Assembly: GCF_000283155.1 (NCBI RefSeq)
Contig: NW_004454216.1
Location: 2,294,662-2,358,661, forward strand
DNA from: Ceratotherium simum simum
Lineage: Eukaryota > Chordata > Mammalia > Perissodactyla > Rhinocerotidae
Reading direction: 5' to 3'
DNA: 64,000 nucleotides
The notes beneath the pieces were generated by a model. That model was given only the letters and a program-made list of their open reading frames with translations, did no database searches and was not told the origin of the DNA. Each line of letters opens with the position of its first letter. The first letter of the stretch is position 1. Below, piece by piece: positions 56,701 to 64,000 of the stretch. Position numbers and translations under genes: made by a program.

Positions 56701-58008
56701 AAAGCTTTCCCAAGAGATTGGGATTGGGAAAGAAGTTTTCTCAATGGCCCACAGTACGGGAACAATCAGAGCATGCTCATGTGGACAGAGGAGCACAGAC
56801 TGGGTGTGTGCCATGCAATGTGGCTTCGGGGGAACTAGGAGCAGACAGAGTGACAAGCCTAATGAGCTCTCCAGCTCTATTAGCTCTCTCTGGGTTGGGG
56901 GTACACACTCAGCCTTGGATAGGGGCTGAACGTAAGATTTACTAAAGGAGAGACTTTGGCATAAGAGGGAGGAGGGATGCCTAAGAAGGGATGGGGCTGG
57001 GTCTCTGGAGTCCAGGGATTTGAGAAGCAGAGAGAACCCAGAGATCAGGAAATGGTGATCCTTTGTGGAGTGCCTTTGCGTCCACCTCTTCACAGGACGC
57101 CCCCAACTCTCGTTGCTCTGTAGTGCTACTATTTCACCACATTCTCCCCCTCTCTCCTCCCAACAACATTTCTGTTTCTGGTCTTGTCAGTGGGCTTTGG
57201 AGAGAAGATGGTGGAAGGAAGAATAGTGATTGAATTGAGACTCAGTGACTATATATTACAACAAAATTTGGACTGTAGGGCTTCAAAGAAATTGAAGAAG
57301 AGAAGCATCTGGCTCCTGAGAAATGCTAATCTCTGGGTCTGATGGAAGTAGCCCCCATAAGTGGAAATTTCGTAGGTCATGTAACCAGGGAAGAAGTGAA
57401 GAAGAGGAAATAAAACTCTGAGTGAAAGCACCATGCTGTTACCTCTGAGTGATTGTGCAAAGCCTATGACCTCACTGGCTGAGATGAATCATGCAGCCCC
57501 TGCTTCAGTTATGGAAACCAAGTCTCCGTGTGCTGTAGTGGCTTGTCCTGGGTCACACATATTTACTGTGTGAGGGTGTGTAGACAAGACTGGGGGGAGA
57601 GTAATGTATATGACCAACAAGAATGAACAACATAACGTATGTTCACGTTGATTTGAGACACCTTCAAAGACAGCTGAAGATGAGGGATGGAATACATGAC
57701 AGGCAGTAAATCCATTTCTTCTCTTGCTCCCCACTAACTTCCTATGGCATTATGGTCACTTTCTAGTTCTTAGCTAAGGTGATCCTATTGGTTGGTTAGC
57801 TCCCACCTGAATCCATGGATAATTAGTTTGGTTCCCAGAGTGACATTGAACCCAGAGTTTTGGATGTCACTGCTTTCTTCAACTAGCTGCCCGCAGCTAG
57901 GATCCGAAGGGGTGAAGAGGAGAAACTGGACTTTGAGATTGGTGCCTCGGAGGAGATTGGCATTCTGGAAGTCAGTGCACTTTGGCTGTTGGGTAGGAGG
58001 TGCATCTC
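41713..58008 (-). CDS. PLA1A: PLA1A gene, coding exons 2-11 (5' end missing)
   Basis: Phosphatidylserine-specific phospholipase A1, a secreted lipase-family enzyme that removes the sn-1 acyl chain of phosphatidylserine to give lysophosphatidylserine (family knowledge). Ten exons on the minus strand join in frame to 1298 coding bases. With the 73 expected in exon 1 this makes 456 residues, the human length. Catalytic residues on that numbering: Ser166 in GVSLG (exon 4), Asp190 in GLDPAGPEY (exon 5) and His260 in CDHMRAVH (exon 7). Cys245 and Cys258 bracket the short lid typical of the PS-specific branch. The C-terminal half is the PLAT-like domain with an N-glycosylation sequon NVT in exon 9. 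Human C449 is His here. No frameshift or premature stop was seen. The signal-peptide exon was not found up to 64000. Confidence 0.96.
41798..42652 (-). other. PLA1A: PLA1A intron 10
   Basis: 0.86 kb, GT-AG. A C-rich segment at 42180-42340 gives short proline/serine-rich frames of no meaning. No repeat recognised. Confidence 0.8.
42653..42817 (-). CDS. PLA1A: PLA1A exon 10
   Basis: 165 bp, acceptor CCCTTGCAG, donor GACAA|GTAAGC. Encodes [20 protein letters not shown], then [20 protein letters not shown] and [14 protein letters not shown]. Reading straight past the donor would stop at once (TAA), so splicing to exon 11 is needed for the conserved tail. Confidence 0.94.
44150..44285 (+). repeat. 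MER5A-like hAT element
   Basis: GAATCCCTCAGGGAGCTTTA, GTCTGGGGTGGGGCTTGG and CTCTCCAGGTGATTCTAACG match the MER5A order. Confidence 0.7.
44650..44960 (+). repeat. L2 LINE fragment with internal duplication
   Basis: CCGGTCACTCTCCTGTTTAA, GGATAAAAACCCAAATCC. The 24-bp unit at 44769-44792 is repeated exactly at 44793-44816. Confidence 0.75.
46079..46118 (+). repeat. (TG)n microsatellite
   Basis: About 19 TG units with one TA interruption, 60-100 bp downstream of PLA1A exon 9 on the gene strand (where it reads as CA). Confidence 0.95.
46178..46286 (-). CDS. PLA1A: PLA1A exon 9
   Basis: 109 bp, acceptor TTTCCTAG, donor ACCAT|GTATGT. Encodes [20 protein letters not shown] then [15 protein letters not shown] in the C-terminal domain, with an NVT sequon. 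A (TG)n tract lies about 60 bp downstream of the donor. Confidence 0.93.
46380..46590 (+). repeat. MIR SINE
   Basis: CTCAGTGGCTGTGGGACC, GGTTACCTGTC, GAATTAAATGAGTTAATACA. Confidence 0.8.
46890..47050 (+). repeat. MIR SINE
   Basis: TTTGGAGTCAGAAGATCTGG, GAGTTGAATCCTGAC, CTTAGTCCCTCAGAGCCTCC. Confidence 0.8.
47180..47430 (-). repeat. MIR SINE
   Basis: GGTTGAGGAACTTGCTCC, GATCACACAGCTGATAAGTG and CTCCCACTGCACCAGGCC, reversed MIR. Confidence 0.75.
48234..48323 (-). CDS. PLA1A: PLA1A exon 8
   Basis: 90 bp, acceptor TTGATTTCCAG, donor TGTG|GTGAGT. Encodes [20 protein letters not shown] then [10 protein letters not shown], the linker into the C-terminal PLAT-like domain. The junction codon with exon 9 becomes GTG (Val338), where human has Met. 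Confidence 0.94.
48324..49730 (-). other. PLA1A: PLA1A intron 7
   Basis: 1.4 kb; L2-like debris at about 48400-48700 (minus), otherwise not recognised. Confidence 0.75.
49731..49898 (-). CDS. PLA1A: PLA1A exon 7, catalytic histidine
   Basis: 168 bp, acceptor CCTGTTTAG, donor ATAG|GTAAAT. Encodes [20 protein letters not shown], then [20 protein letters not shown] and [15 protein letters not shown]. It has the catalytic His260 right after Cys258 and the cysteine-rich segment ([15 protein letters not shown]) whose disulfides are conserved in the family. Human has Arg where the His of AGHC stands. Confidence 0.95.
49899..51611 (-). other. PLA1A: PLA1A intron 6
   Basis: 1.7 kb; contains a strongly A+T-rich block at about 50690-51230 with no repeat family I recognise. 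Confidence 0.75.
51612..51701 (-). CDS. PLA1A: PLA1A exon 6, start of the lid
   Basis: 90 bp, acceptor CTCCTTTCAG, donor GCAG|GTCAGA. Encodes [20 protein letters not shown] followed by PGCPSFIHA. Cys245 opens the short lid loop. The lid reads PSFIHAGYSYLI across exons 6 and 7; I recall human as PTFFYAGYSYLI, so three lid residues differ. Confidence 0.95.
51702..54298 (-). other. PLA1A: PLA1A intron 5
   Basis: 2.6 kb. An L2 (+) at about 52340-53220; a 43-bp segment of it (52781-52823) recurs at 53354-53396 outside the L2. Confidence 0.8.
52340..53225 (+). repeat. L2 LINE 3' region
   Basis: TAGAATAAAATTTAAACTCC, CACGTCCAGGCGTTCG, CTCCATGACAGCAAGGCC, TACCTGGCACATGTGAG and ATTAAAGGAATAAATGAATG. 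The 164-codon frame at 52288-52782 is L2 debris. Confidence 0.75.
54299..54400 (-). CDS. PLA1A: PLA1A exon 5, catalytic aspartate
   Basis: 102 bp, acceptor TCCTGGCAG, donor ACA|GTGAGC. Encodes [20 protein letters not shown] and [13 protein letters not shown]. The Asp of GLDPAGP is the catalytic Asp190; VEAIHTD is the conserved strand that follows. Confidence 0.95.
54401..55449 (-). other. PLA1A: PLA1A intron 4
   Basis: 1.0 kb; MIR (-) at about 54650-54800 and a MIR scrap at 55190-55245 (CCCATTTTACAGATGTGG). Confidence 0.8.
55450..55558 (-). CDS. PLA1A: PLA1A exon 4, catalytic serine
   Basis: 109 bp, acceptor CTGTTCTAG, donor ACAG|GTAACA. Encodes [20 protein letters not shown] and on to GQLGRIT. 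The GVSLG nucleophile elbow places Ser166 as the catalytic residue. Phase 0 in, phase 1 out, which fits both neighbours. Confidence 0.96.
55559..56082 (-). other. PLA1A: PLA1A intron 3
   Basis: 0.5 kb; MIR (-) at about 55860-55970 (GAGGCTCAGAGAGGTTCAAT, GTAAGTGGCAGAGCC). Confidence 0.8.
56083..56260 (-). CDS. PLA1A: PLA1A exon 3
   Basis: 178 bp, acceptor CATGTCTAG, donor CTG|GTAGGT. Encodes residues 93-151: [20 protein letters not shown], then [19 protein letters not shown], ending ISRFLRKLL. The VIAVDW strand is a hallmark of pancreatic-lipase-family proteins. A longer minus-strand ORF over this spot merely reads into both introns. Confidence 0.95.
56261..57806 (-). other. PLA1A: PLA1A intron 2
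   Basis: 1.5 kb; L2-like start (minus) at 56550-56660 (CACTCATTCATTCATTCAGC). No gene inside; 56668-57093 minus frame has no family signature. Confidence 0.75.
57807..58008 (-). CDS. PLA1A: PLA1A exon 2
   Basis: Acceptor TTTTCCTTCAG just above 58008, donor AG|GTGGGA below 57807. Encodes residues 26-91: [19 protein letters not shown], then [17 protein letters not shown], and it ends [13 protein letters not shown]. This is the mature N-terminus right after signal cleavage and the first strands of the lipase fold. The exon begins with two bases that finish a Gly codon, so it needs a phase-1 exon 1. NVT gives a sequon. Confidence 0.95.
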
Positions 58009-59760
58009 CTGAAGGAAAAAACAAAAGAAGAAAGATCCAAGGTGAGGTCATCTGTTCTTCGAAGGAAGAAAGATGTCCTTGAAAGGAAGAAAGAAACAGG
58101 GGCTTACAGGCATTATAAACCAGCTAGTGCTCTAATCAGACTCATTTATTAAAGAGCATCATTTCTGTAACCAAAATCTGTGAATATTTTTCATGCCTAA
58201 AGCTAAAATACCAAAGAATAATATGAATATTGTTCACCTAGAGGAGACTAAAGGTCATGGTGAAATGGATATCGTTATGGGTTAAATTGAGGCCCCCCAT
58301 AAATTCATATGTTGAAGTCCTGACCCCCTAGCACCTCAGAATGTGACCATATTTGGAGATAGGGTCTTTACAGAGGTAATTAAGTTAAAATGAGCCCGTT
58401 AATGTGATCCCTAATCCAATATGACTGGTGTCCTTATAAGAGGAAATTTGGACACAGACAGAAGAAAAACCACGTGAAGACACAGGGAATAGGTGGCTAT
58501 CTACAAGCCAAGGAAAGAGGCCTGGAACAGATTCTTCCCTCACAGCCCTCAGAAGGAATTAACCCTACTGCCACCTTCATCTTGGACTTCTAGCCTCCAG
58601 AACTGTGAGACAATAAACTTCTGTTGTTTAAGCCACCCTGTCTGTGTCACTCTGTTACAGCAGGCCTAGTAAACTAACACAGGTTTCTAAAAAGAACCCT
58701 GGGCAAAGAAATGAGCGGTTGCCCTGGGGACCAGGCTCACCCCAGTCGAACACCCCAGTCCAGCCTCATCATTTCTCGTCCTTATGAGCAGTCCAGAGCC
58801 ACTCCATAGCCTCCCAGTGCCCAGCGCACGGCTGCCTAGCCAGATGGCAGAGTAGCCGCACCTACTCTATGGCACCTTCCAATGGACACCTTTAAAGAGT
58901 GTGATTTACGGTGAAAGTCATTGAAGGGCCTTTTAAAATACTGAACTGAAAAAGGCAGCATGAAACTGCTGCTGTCTGTGGAGCTGAAAATCCGGCCCAT
59001 CTTCAACATCCAACCCGCCCCCCCCCGGCCCATGTCCACTTCTGTGGTAAAGAGGTGGTACCCAACACCCAGCACGTCTTACAGGGAGATACCGGCCAGA
59101 GCAGCAGGGCACACACTGACCCTCAGCACACGGCCCCAGTGGGGGCGCTGTTAGCAGCTACCTTGCATTCCTGCCCTGGCACAAAGCCATTCGCAGAATC
59201 AGAGAGGTCCAGATTGCAGACTTAGGTTTGCACGGGCCCCTTTATGAGGAAGACAGCGGTTTTAGTTTTCCGGGATGGTTGTCTGCCTTCAGAGGTAACT
59301 GAGCAGCACATAGACAACAAGTGTGTGGATCTGGGGTGCACTGGGGTGTGGTACTTAGTAGAGTGTGGGAACCCCACCCTTAGAGAGTGGTGAAATGCAC
59401 CAGCAGTTCCACCACCTCTGCTTTTGAGCCCCAGACCAGGTCCCCAAGCCCCCTTGCATGTCCCTTCTGAGCAGCTGGATCTCGGACACCCCTGGATGAA
59501 GCCCACCTGAGAGGGCAGCCCCCCACACTCCTCAGCCTGCAATTTGAGCTCCCGAAGTACATGAGAAAGAAAGATGCCTCATCCTACGACCTTATCTGCT
59601 TTCCCAGCCTTTGGCTTTTTGAAGAAAAGATGAAAAGACTCTGCTTGAGCATGAGATTTGAATGACATAAATGAATAAATTTGCTCGATTGGTCATATAG
59701 GGAAGGCTGCCTCCATCAGGCAGAGAATTAAGAGTCCTTTTAAATGAGCATAGTTGTCAC
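58009..59760. other. presumed PLA1A intron 1 or upstream region
   Basis: Searched on the minus strand for a phase-1 exon coding a hydrophobic signal peptide; none found. Holds the MLT1-like LTR at 58268-58681; 58682-59760 is otherwise unrecognised. Confidence 0.4.
58268..58681 (+). mobile_element. MLT1-type solo LTR (ERVL-MaLR)
   Basis: Starts near TTATGGGTTAAATTGAGG, continues ATTCATATGTTGAAGTCC, TGGTGTCCTTATAAGAGG, GACACAGGGAATAGG and CTCCAGAACTGTGAGACAAT with AATAAA, ending AAACTAACACA. Non-coding LTR fragment with no internal viral genes nearby. Confidence 0.8.
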
Positions 59761-59769
59761 AAAGCAAGG

Positions 59770-60180
59770 CCCACAAACATCAAAGAATCAATATCATCCA
59801 GACAATATAAGCTAAATAAAATGTAGTAAAATTAGAAATCAATAATAAAAATTATTTTGAAACACATTTGGGGATTTAAAATCCCCCTTCTAAGTAACAT
59901 ATGTATGGGTTATGAAGTTGCTAGTCTCTAGTCTCAATGGAGACCAAAGGATGTTAAAAACTAAACAATAAAGCCAATACATATCAAAACTTGAGTAAAA
60001 AGCTAAAACAGTACTGGGAGGATGTGTAGAACCTTAAATGCAAATATTAGCAGGAAAAGGAAACATATAGATTAGGTAAATTAATCTTGTAACTCAGAAA
60101 GTTGAAAAAAACAATACAGCAACTCAAAAAAAGGAAAAGAAATAGTTGAAGTTAAAGAAAACAATGAAATGTGAACAACA
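59770..60180 (+). mobile_element. old L1 LINE, ORF2 part upstream of the RT core
   Basis: AAATTAGAAATCAATAATAA, AATGCAAATATTAGCAGG, then an A-rich run. Degenerate, no open frame. Its continuation resumes at about 61016. Confidence 0.65.
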
Positions 60181-60229
60181 TTGTTAGCAACTGAGTCAGT
60201 GCAGTTGCGCAGGCCGAACTTCCCAGAGA

Positions 60230-61015
60230 CATCTCTGATTCTTCCCTTTCTCTCACATCCCTCATACAAACGGTACGTAAATCCTGTTGGCTCTCCCCTG
60301 GGAACAAAATATTCAAAAGTAAACCATTCTCACTGCCTGCACTGTTACCACCTTGATCCAAGCCACCATCATCTCTCAAAACTATCTCCGTAGCCTACAA
60401 CTGCTTTTCCTGCCTTCCCTCGTGGCCCTTCTTTGGTCTATTTGCAACATAAAGCCAAAAATGTAAGTCAAATCACATCACATCTCTGTGCAAAAGCCTC
60501 CAAGGCATTTCGCTCAGAATAAAATCCAAAGTCCTAACCATGGATGAAAGCCCTAAATGGTCTAAACCGCCTGCTCTGGAAGCCCTTTGCCTTTCCGACT
60601 ACGGCTTCTTCTGTTCCAGCGGCTGTCCTCCTAGCTCTTCCTCCTTCTAGACAGGTTCCCACCTGAGGGTCTTAGCACTGGCCATTCCTTCTGCCTGGAG
60701 TGTCTTTCCCCAGACATCCACATGGCTAATTCTCTCTCCTCTTTCAAGTCTTGTCAAATGTCTTCTCTCCTCTAAGTACCATATTTAAATTGCAACCTGC
60801 TTATGCTCCTCACCCCAGTTCTCTCAATCTTCCTTATCCTAATCTGTGTATTTGGATAGCAAACATCACCTTCTAATCTCCTATGGAATTTACTAGTTTA
60901 TTATTAAACTTACTGTTTCTTGATTTCCCCACATCAGGATATACTTTCAAAGAAGGCAGATATTGTAATCTATTTTCGTCTCTCTACTGCCTAAAATAAT
61001 GCTGGCCACACACAA
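60230..61015 (+). repeat. L2 LINE segment lying within an L1
   Basis: GCCACCATCATCTCTCAAAA, CAGAATAAAATCCAAAGTCC, CCTTCTGCCTGGAGTGTC and GCTGGCCACACACAATAAAC in L2 order, with L1 ORF2 on both sides. Confidence 0.7.
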
Positions 61016-62045
61016 TAAACACCAAAAGCTAGTTCTCTGAAAAGAATAATAAACTCGATGTACTTTTGATAACACAGCGTGAGAAAAAAAGAAGGAAGTC
61101 ACAAGTAAACAAAATAGAGAATTAAAAGGGGAAATAAATAGAGCAGATTTTTTTTAAAGCATAAAAGGTCGTGTTTCTACCCACCCAAAAGTTAAAAACA
61201 AAGATATTTTCCTAGAAAATGAATAATTTCCTAGAAAAATATAGCTTACTGAAACTTAGGCAAGAAAGAAAAAACAGAAAATCAAATGTAAAACTGTAGC
61301 ATAAAGAAACTGAAACAGTAGTTTGAAATCTTTTCATCAAAAAACTCTACCAGGTCAGTTTTACAGAGAAGTTCTACCAACCCTTCAATTCCCATCTTGC
61401 ACATATTGTTTCAGAGAATAGAAAAGGAGAGAGAGAATCCGAACTCCTTCTATGAAAATAACCACAATTTCAAAACTGGACGAGCACAGAAGGAGAAAGG
61501 AAAACTAAAGGCCAATTTCACTATTAAACACAGACATAAAAACCCTATCGGAAATGTCAGCAAACCTAAATCCACCAAGGATAACAAAAACCAAAACTAT
61601 GGCGTGGCCAAGCAGGGTTTAATTCAAGGAATGAAAAGATGGCTTAACATTAGAAAATCTATTAATGTAATTCCCATGTGAACAAACTAAAGAGAAAACA
61701 ATATGCTCATCTCGATGGCTTGTAGAAAAAAAAAATGTAGAAACGTAGTCGTAGGAAAAAAAAAAACATGATAAAATTTAATACCTAACGTTGTTTAACG
61801 TAAGAAAGGGTATCTACCAAAAGCCTACAGCAACAATCATACCTATTGGTGAAACGTTAGAAGCATTCCATCTAGAACTGGGAATAAATGAGAATGTCTG
61901 CTACCAGTGCTTCTACTAAATATTATGTTGGAAGTTCTAGTCCTACTCAGTGAAACAGACAATAAAATGGGATAAAAGTCATAAAGTTGGAAAAGGAGGA
62001 GAAAAAAATGCCAGTACTGGCAGACGATAGAATAAAACTATCGAT
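61016..62045 (+). mobile_element. old L1 LINE, reverse-transcriptase part of ORF2
   Basis: Starts AAAAGCTAGTTCTCTGAAAA. The + frame 61397-61681 is clearly L1 ORF2 (FQRIEKERENPNSFYENN, then RWLNIRKSINVI), with degraded residues around it. Later GCAGACGATAGAATAAAACT matches the site of the catalytic aspartates region. Inactive. Confidence 0.85.
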
Positions 62046-62535
62046 CATTCAAGAGTGCGGAACGTGGCACAATGACCCATGCTCAGATACCTGCTCCCCT
62101 CAAGCACCACTCCAACCAAAGAGGAATGACAAATGATCAAAAGAGAGAGAGAAAAAGACGGACAATCTCAAATATAAAAATAATATTTGCACAAACAAGA
62201 ACAAGAAGAGAACTGCAAAATGGTGCTGGTTTCCGGGTCTGGGAGAAGGCAGTGGTTGCAAGAATTCAGCTCTGTGAGGTAAGTGGGCTCCAAAAGTGTT
62301 CCATGCCAGGTGTGGAAGACCAGCACCAGGCCCACCGGTGGTAGCCAGTGATGGAGAGGGGCTCCCCAACTCAGGAAAGGAAGCGAAAAACAAAAAACAG
62401 CTATTGGCTTTTTATCGGGGGCTATAGCTTTATTTAGGAAGGCAGGATGGAAAGACAAGGCCTCACTAACAGGAGCTGAGATAACCCACCTTTCTGGAGG
62501 AGAGAGTCTAAAAACCTGGGGTTGGAGAGACAGAG

Positions 62536-62577
<42 letters not shown>

Positions 62578-62600
62578 CAAAAACAAACTTTTCATTGACA
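62046..62600. other. unrecognised insert and (GA)n tract
   Basis: 62050-62530 matches no repeat I know and separates L1 ORF2 from an L1 3' end; (GA)n at 62539-62575. Confidence 0.45.
62539..62575 (+). repeat. (GA)n microsatellite
   Basis: Uninterrupted GA dinucleotide run of about 18 units. Confidence 0.95.
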
Positions 62601-62604
62601 ATTA

Positions 62605-62850
62605 AAATGAAACTAATCTATTGTGTTAGAAGTCAAGATAACAATTACCTTTGGGGTGGTTAGTGATTAAGAGGGGATACAGGGAATGGGTTTTAGGAAC
62701 CTGGTAATATCTTATTTCTTGACCTGGATAATGGTTACACAGGTGAATTCACTCTGAAAATTCATTAACCTGTGTATCAATAATCTGTGCACTTTTCTGT
62801 ATATATGTTGTACTTCAATAACGAGTTTACTTAAAAAAAAGCCTGCAAAC
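62605..62850 (+). mobile_element. L1 LINE 3' end
   Basis: GGGGTGGTTAGTGATTAAG, TAATGGTTACACAGGTGAAT, TTGTACTTCAATAACGAG, typical of an L1 3' UTR. Confidence 0.7.
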
Positions 62851-62960
62851 AAAATGCTTAAATATATAAAGAAATCAAATGTTTACAAAGATAGTCAATA
62901 AAGCCAATAAGTGAATCACAAATCCATTCCAGGTGAAATAAGGTTTAAAAAATCTTTAAT

Positions 62961-63183
62961 GGGGGCTGGCCCTGTGGCGTAGTGGTTAAGCACGTGAGCT
63001 CTGCTGCTGGCGGCCCAGGTTCGGATCCCTGGTGCGCACAGGCCATGCTGTGGCGGCGTCCCACATAAAGTAGAGGAAGATGTGCATGGATGTTAGCCCA
63101 GGGCCAGTCCTCCTCAGCAAAAAGAAGAGGATTGGTATGGATGTTAGCTCAGGGTTGATCTTTCTCATCAAAAACAAAAAAAG
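62961..63183 (+). repeat. ERE SINE, left member of an inverted pair
   Basis: GGGGCTGGCCCTGTGGCG head, B box GGTTCGGATCCC, deletion after the B box, two tail units. Short duplication AAATCTTT at 62950-62957 and 63184-63191. Confidence 0.93.
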
Positions 63184-63204
63184 AAATCTTTGACATAGAC
63201 TTTA

Positions 63205-63513
63205 TTTATTTTTTATTTTTTGTGAGGAAGATCAGCCCTGAGCTAACACCCATGCCAATCCTCCTCTTTTTGCTGAGGAAGACCGCCCCTGAGCTAACAT
63301 CTATTGCCAGTCCTCCTCCGTTTTTCCCTTTTTCTCCCCAAAGCCCCAGTAGATAGTTGTATGTCATAGTTGCACACCCTGCTAGTTGCTGTATGTGGGA
63401 CGCCACCTCAGCATGGCTGGACAAGCGGTGTGTCGGTGTGTGCCCGGGATCCGGGCCCGGGCCGCCAGTAGTGGAGCTCGAGCACTTAACCGCTGAGCCA
63501 CGGGGCCAGCCCC
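63205..63513 (-). repeat. ERE SINE, composite tail, right member of an inverted pair
   Basis: Duplication TGACATAGACTTTA (63191-63204) versus TGATATAGACTTTA (63514-63527). Read on its own strand: head, then the short-tail segment (CTACTGGGGCTTTGGGG), then two GTTAGCTCAGGG-type units. It thus carries both tail types seen separately elsewhere. Confidence 0.94.
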
Positions 63514-63519
63514 TGATAT

Positions 63520-63903
63520 AGACTTTAAAATAAGTATGCCGAGAATATACAAGTTTAAAAATAAAGACAGCATAAGAAATTATGAAATAAAAACAGGCAT
63601 AAATGATAAAATAAGGTATATAAGAAAGAGCTAATTAGAAAATTGAAAATAAAAAAGATAGTCATTAACATAAAAAAGTGAACCAATACTATAATGTCTA
63701 GTGCAGAAGTAAAAGAAACTTTAATGTGAAAATGCAGTTAAAAAGTACAGACAATGGATGGAGAGGCTCCAACATCTACCTAGTAGCTATTCTCTGAAGA
63801 AAGAGAATGGGAGAATAAACAATATTTTGAAAAGATAATTGCTAAGAATTTTCCATAACTGAAAAAAGATATGAGTTCTTCCATCAAAAATTACACTCAG
63901 GGT
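63520..63903 (+). mobile_element. old L1 fragment
   Basis: AAAGAGAATGGGAGAATAAA, CAATATTTTGAAAAGATAAT and AAGAATTTTCCATAACTGA resemble an L1 internal region. Strongly AT-rich. Confidence 0.5.
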
Positions 63904-64000
63904 GGGGCCGGCCCCGTGGCGCAAGCGGTTAAGTGCGCGCGCTCCGCTGCGGCGGCCCGGGGTTCGCTGGTTCGGATCCCGGGCACGCACCAACGCACTG
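63904..64000 (+). repeat. ERE SINE, cut by the window edge
   Basis: GGGGCCGGCCCCGTGGCGCA, GCGCTCCGCTGCGGCGGC, B box GGTTCGGATCCC. The least diverged head in the window, so probably a young copy; the tail lies outside. Confidence 0.95.

Noticed and set aside
58830..59220. Candidate PLA1A exon 1 on the minus strand (ATG with GTAGCT or GTGAGC donors nearby)
   Set aside because: The short frames here do not encode a hydrophobic signal peptide and end in the wrong phase for exon 2.
61397..61681. 94-codon + strand open frame as a host gene
   Set aside because: It is degraded L1 ORF2, with L1 sequence on both sides.
1..64000. CRISPR arrays, operons, phage or plasmid features
   Set aside because: No regularly spaced identical repeats and no prokaryotic gene organisation; introns and SINEs show a mammalian nuclear genome.

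Overview
This is a stretch of placental-mammal nuclear DNA. Ten copies of a tRNA-headed SINE with the GGCCGGCCC(C)GTGGC...GGTTCGGATCC architecture of the Equine Repetitive Element (ERE) family point to an odd-toed ungulate, most likely an equid, although rhinoceros or tapir cannot be excluded from sequence alone. The rest is old L1, L2, MIR, MER5-like and MLT1-like repeat debris plus unique intronic and intergenic DNA. There is no bacterial, phage or CRISPR content.

Two protein-coding genes can be reconstructed exon by exon; they converge tail to tail. POPDC2 (Popeye domain-containing 2, a cAMP-binding membrane protein of heart and skeletal muscle) lies on the + strand with coding exons at 10145-10635, 14525-14633, 19369-19777 (or to 19875) and 24881-24966. 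Two complete C-termini are encoded: a spliced 364-residue form and a 368-residue form that reads through the exon 3 donor. PLA1A (phosphatidylserine-specific phospholipase A1, secreted) lies on the - strand with coding exons 2 to 11 between 58008 and 41713. Its catalytic Ser166, Asp190 and His260, numbered as in the 456-residue human protein, are all present. Exon 1 (signal peptide) was not found and probably lies beyond position 64000. The order and convergent orientation match human 3q13.33 as I remember it. A short exon-like block at 1332-1440 may be the 3' UTR exon of COX17, the expected upstream neighbour; this is tentative.

Layout: 1-10 kb is upstream intergenic DNA with old repeats and three EREs; 10.1-25.4 kb is POPDC2; 25.4-41.4 kb is repeat-rich intergenic DNA, including a 2.5 kb antisense L1 interrupted by an ERE; 41.4-58.0 kb is PLA1A; 58-64 kb is presumed PLA1A intron 1 (or upstream DNA) with an MLT1-like LTR, old L1 pieces enclosing an L2 piece, and three EREs, the last cut by the window edge.

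I found no undescribed biological system. The points most worth checking are the dual POPDC2 C-terminus, loss of a C-terminal cysteine in PLA1A, a possible MIR-supplied polyadenylation signal for POPDC2, a 43-bp micro-duplication in PLA1A intron 5, a composite ERE forming an inverted pair with its neighbour, and an L2 segment lying inside an L1. Repeat family names are assigned from memory of consensus sequences and repeat boundaries are approximate unless target-site duplications are given.
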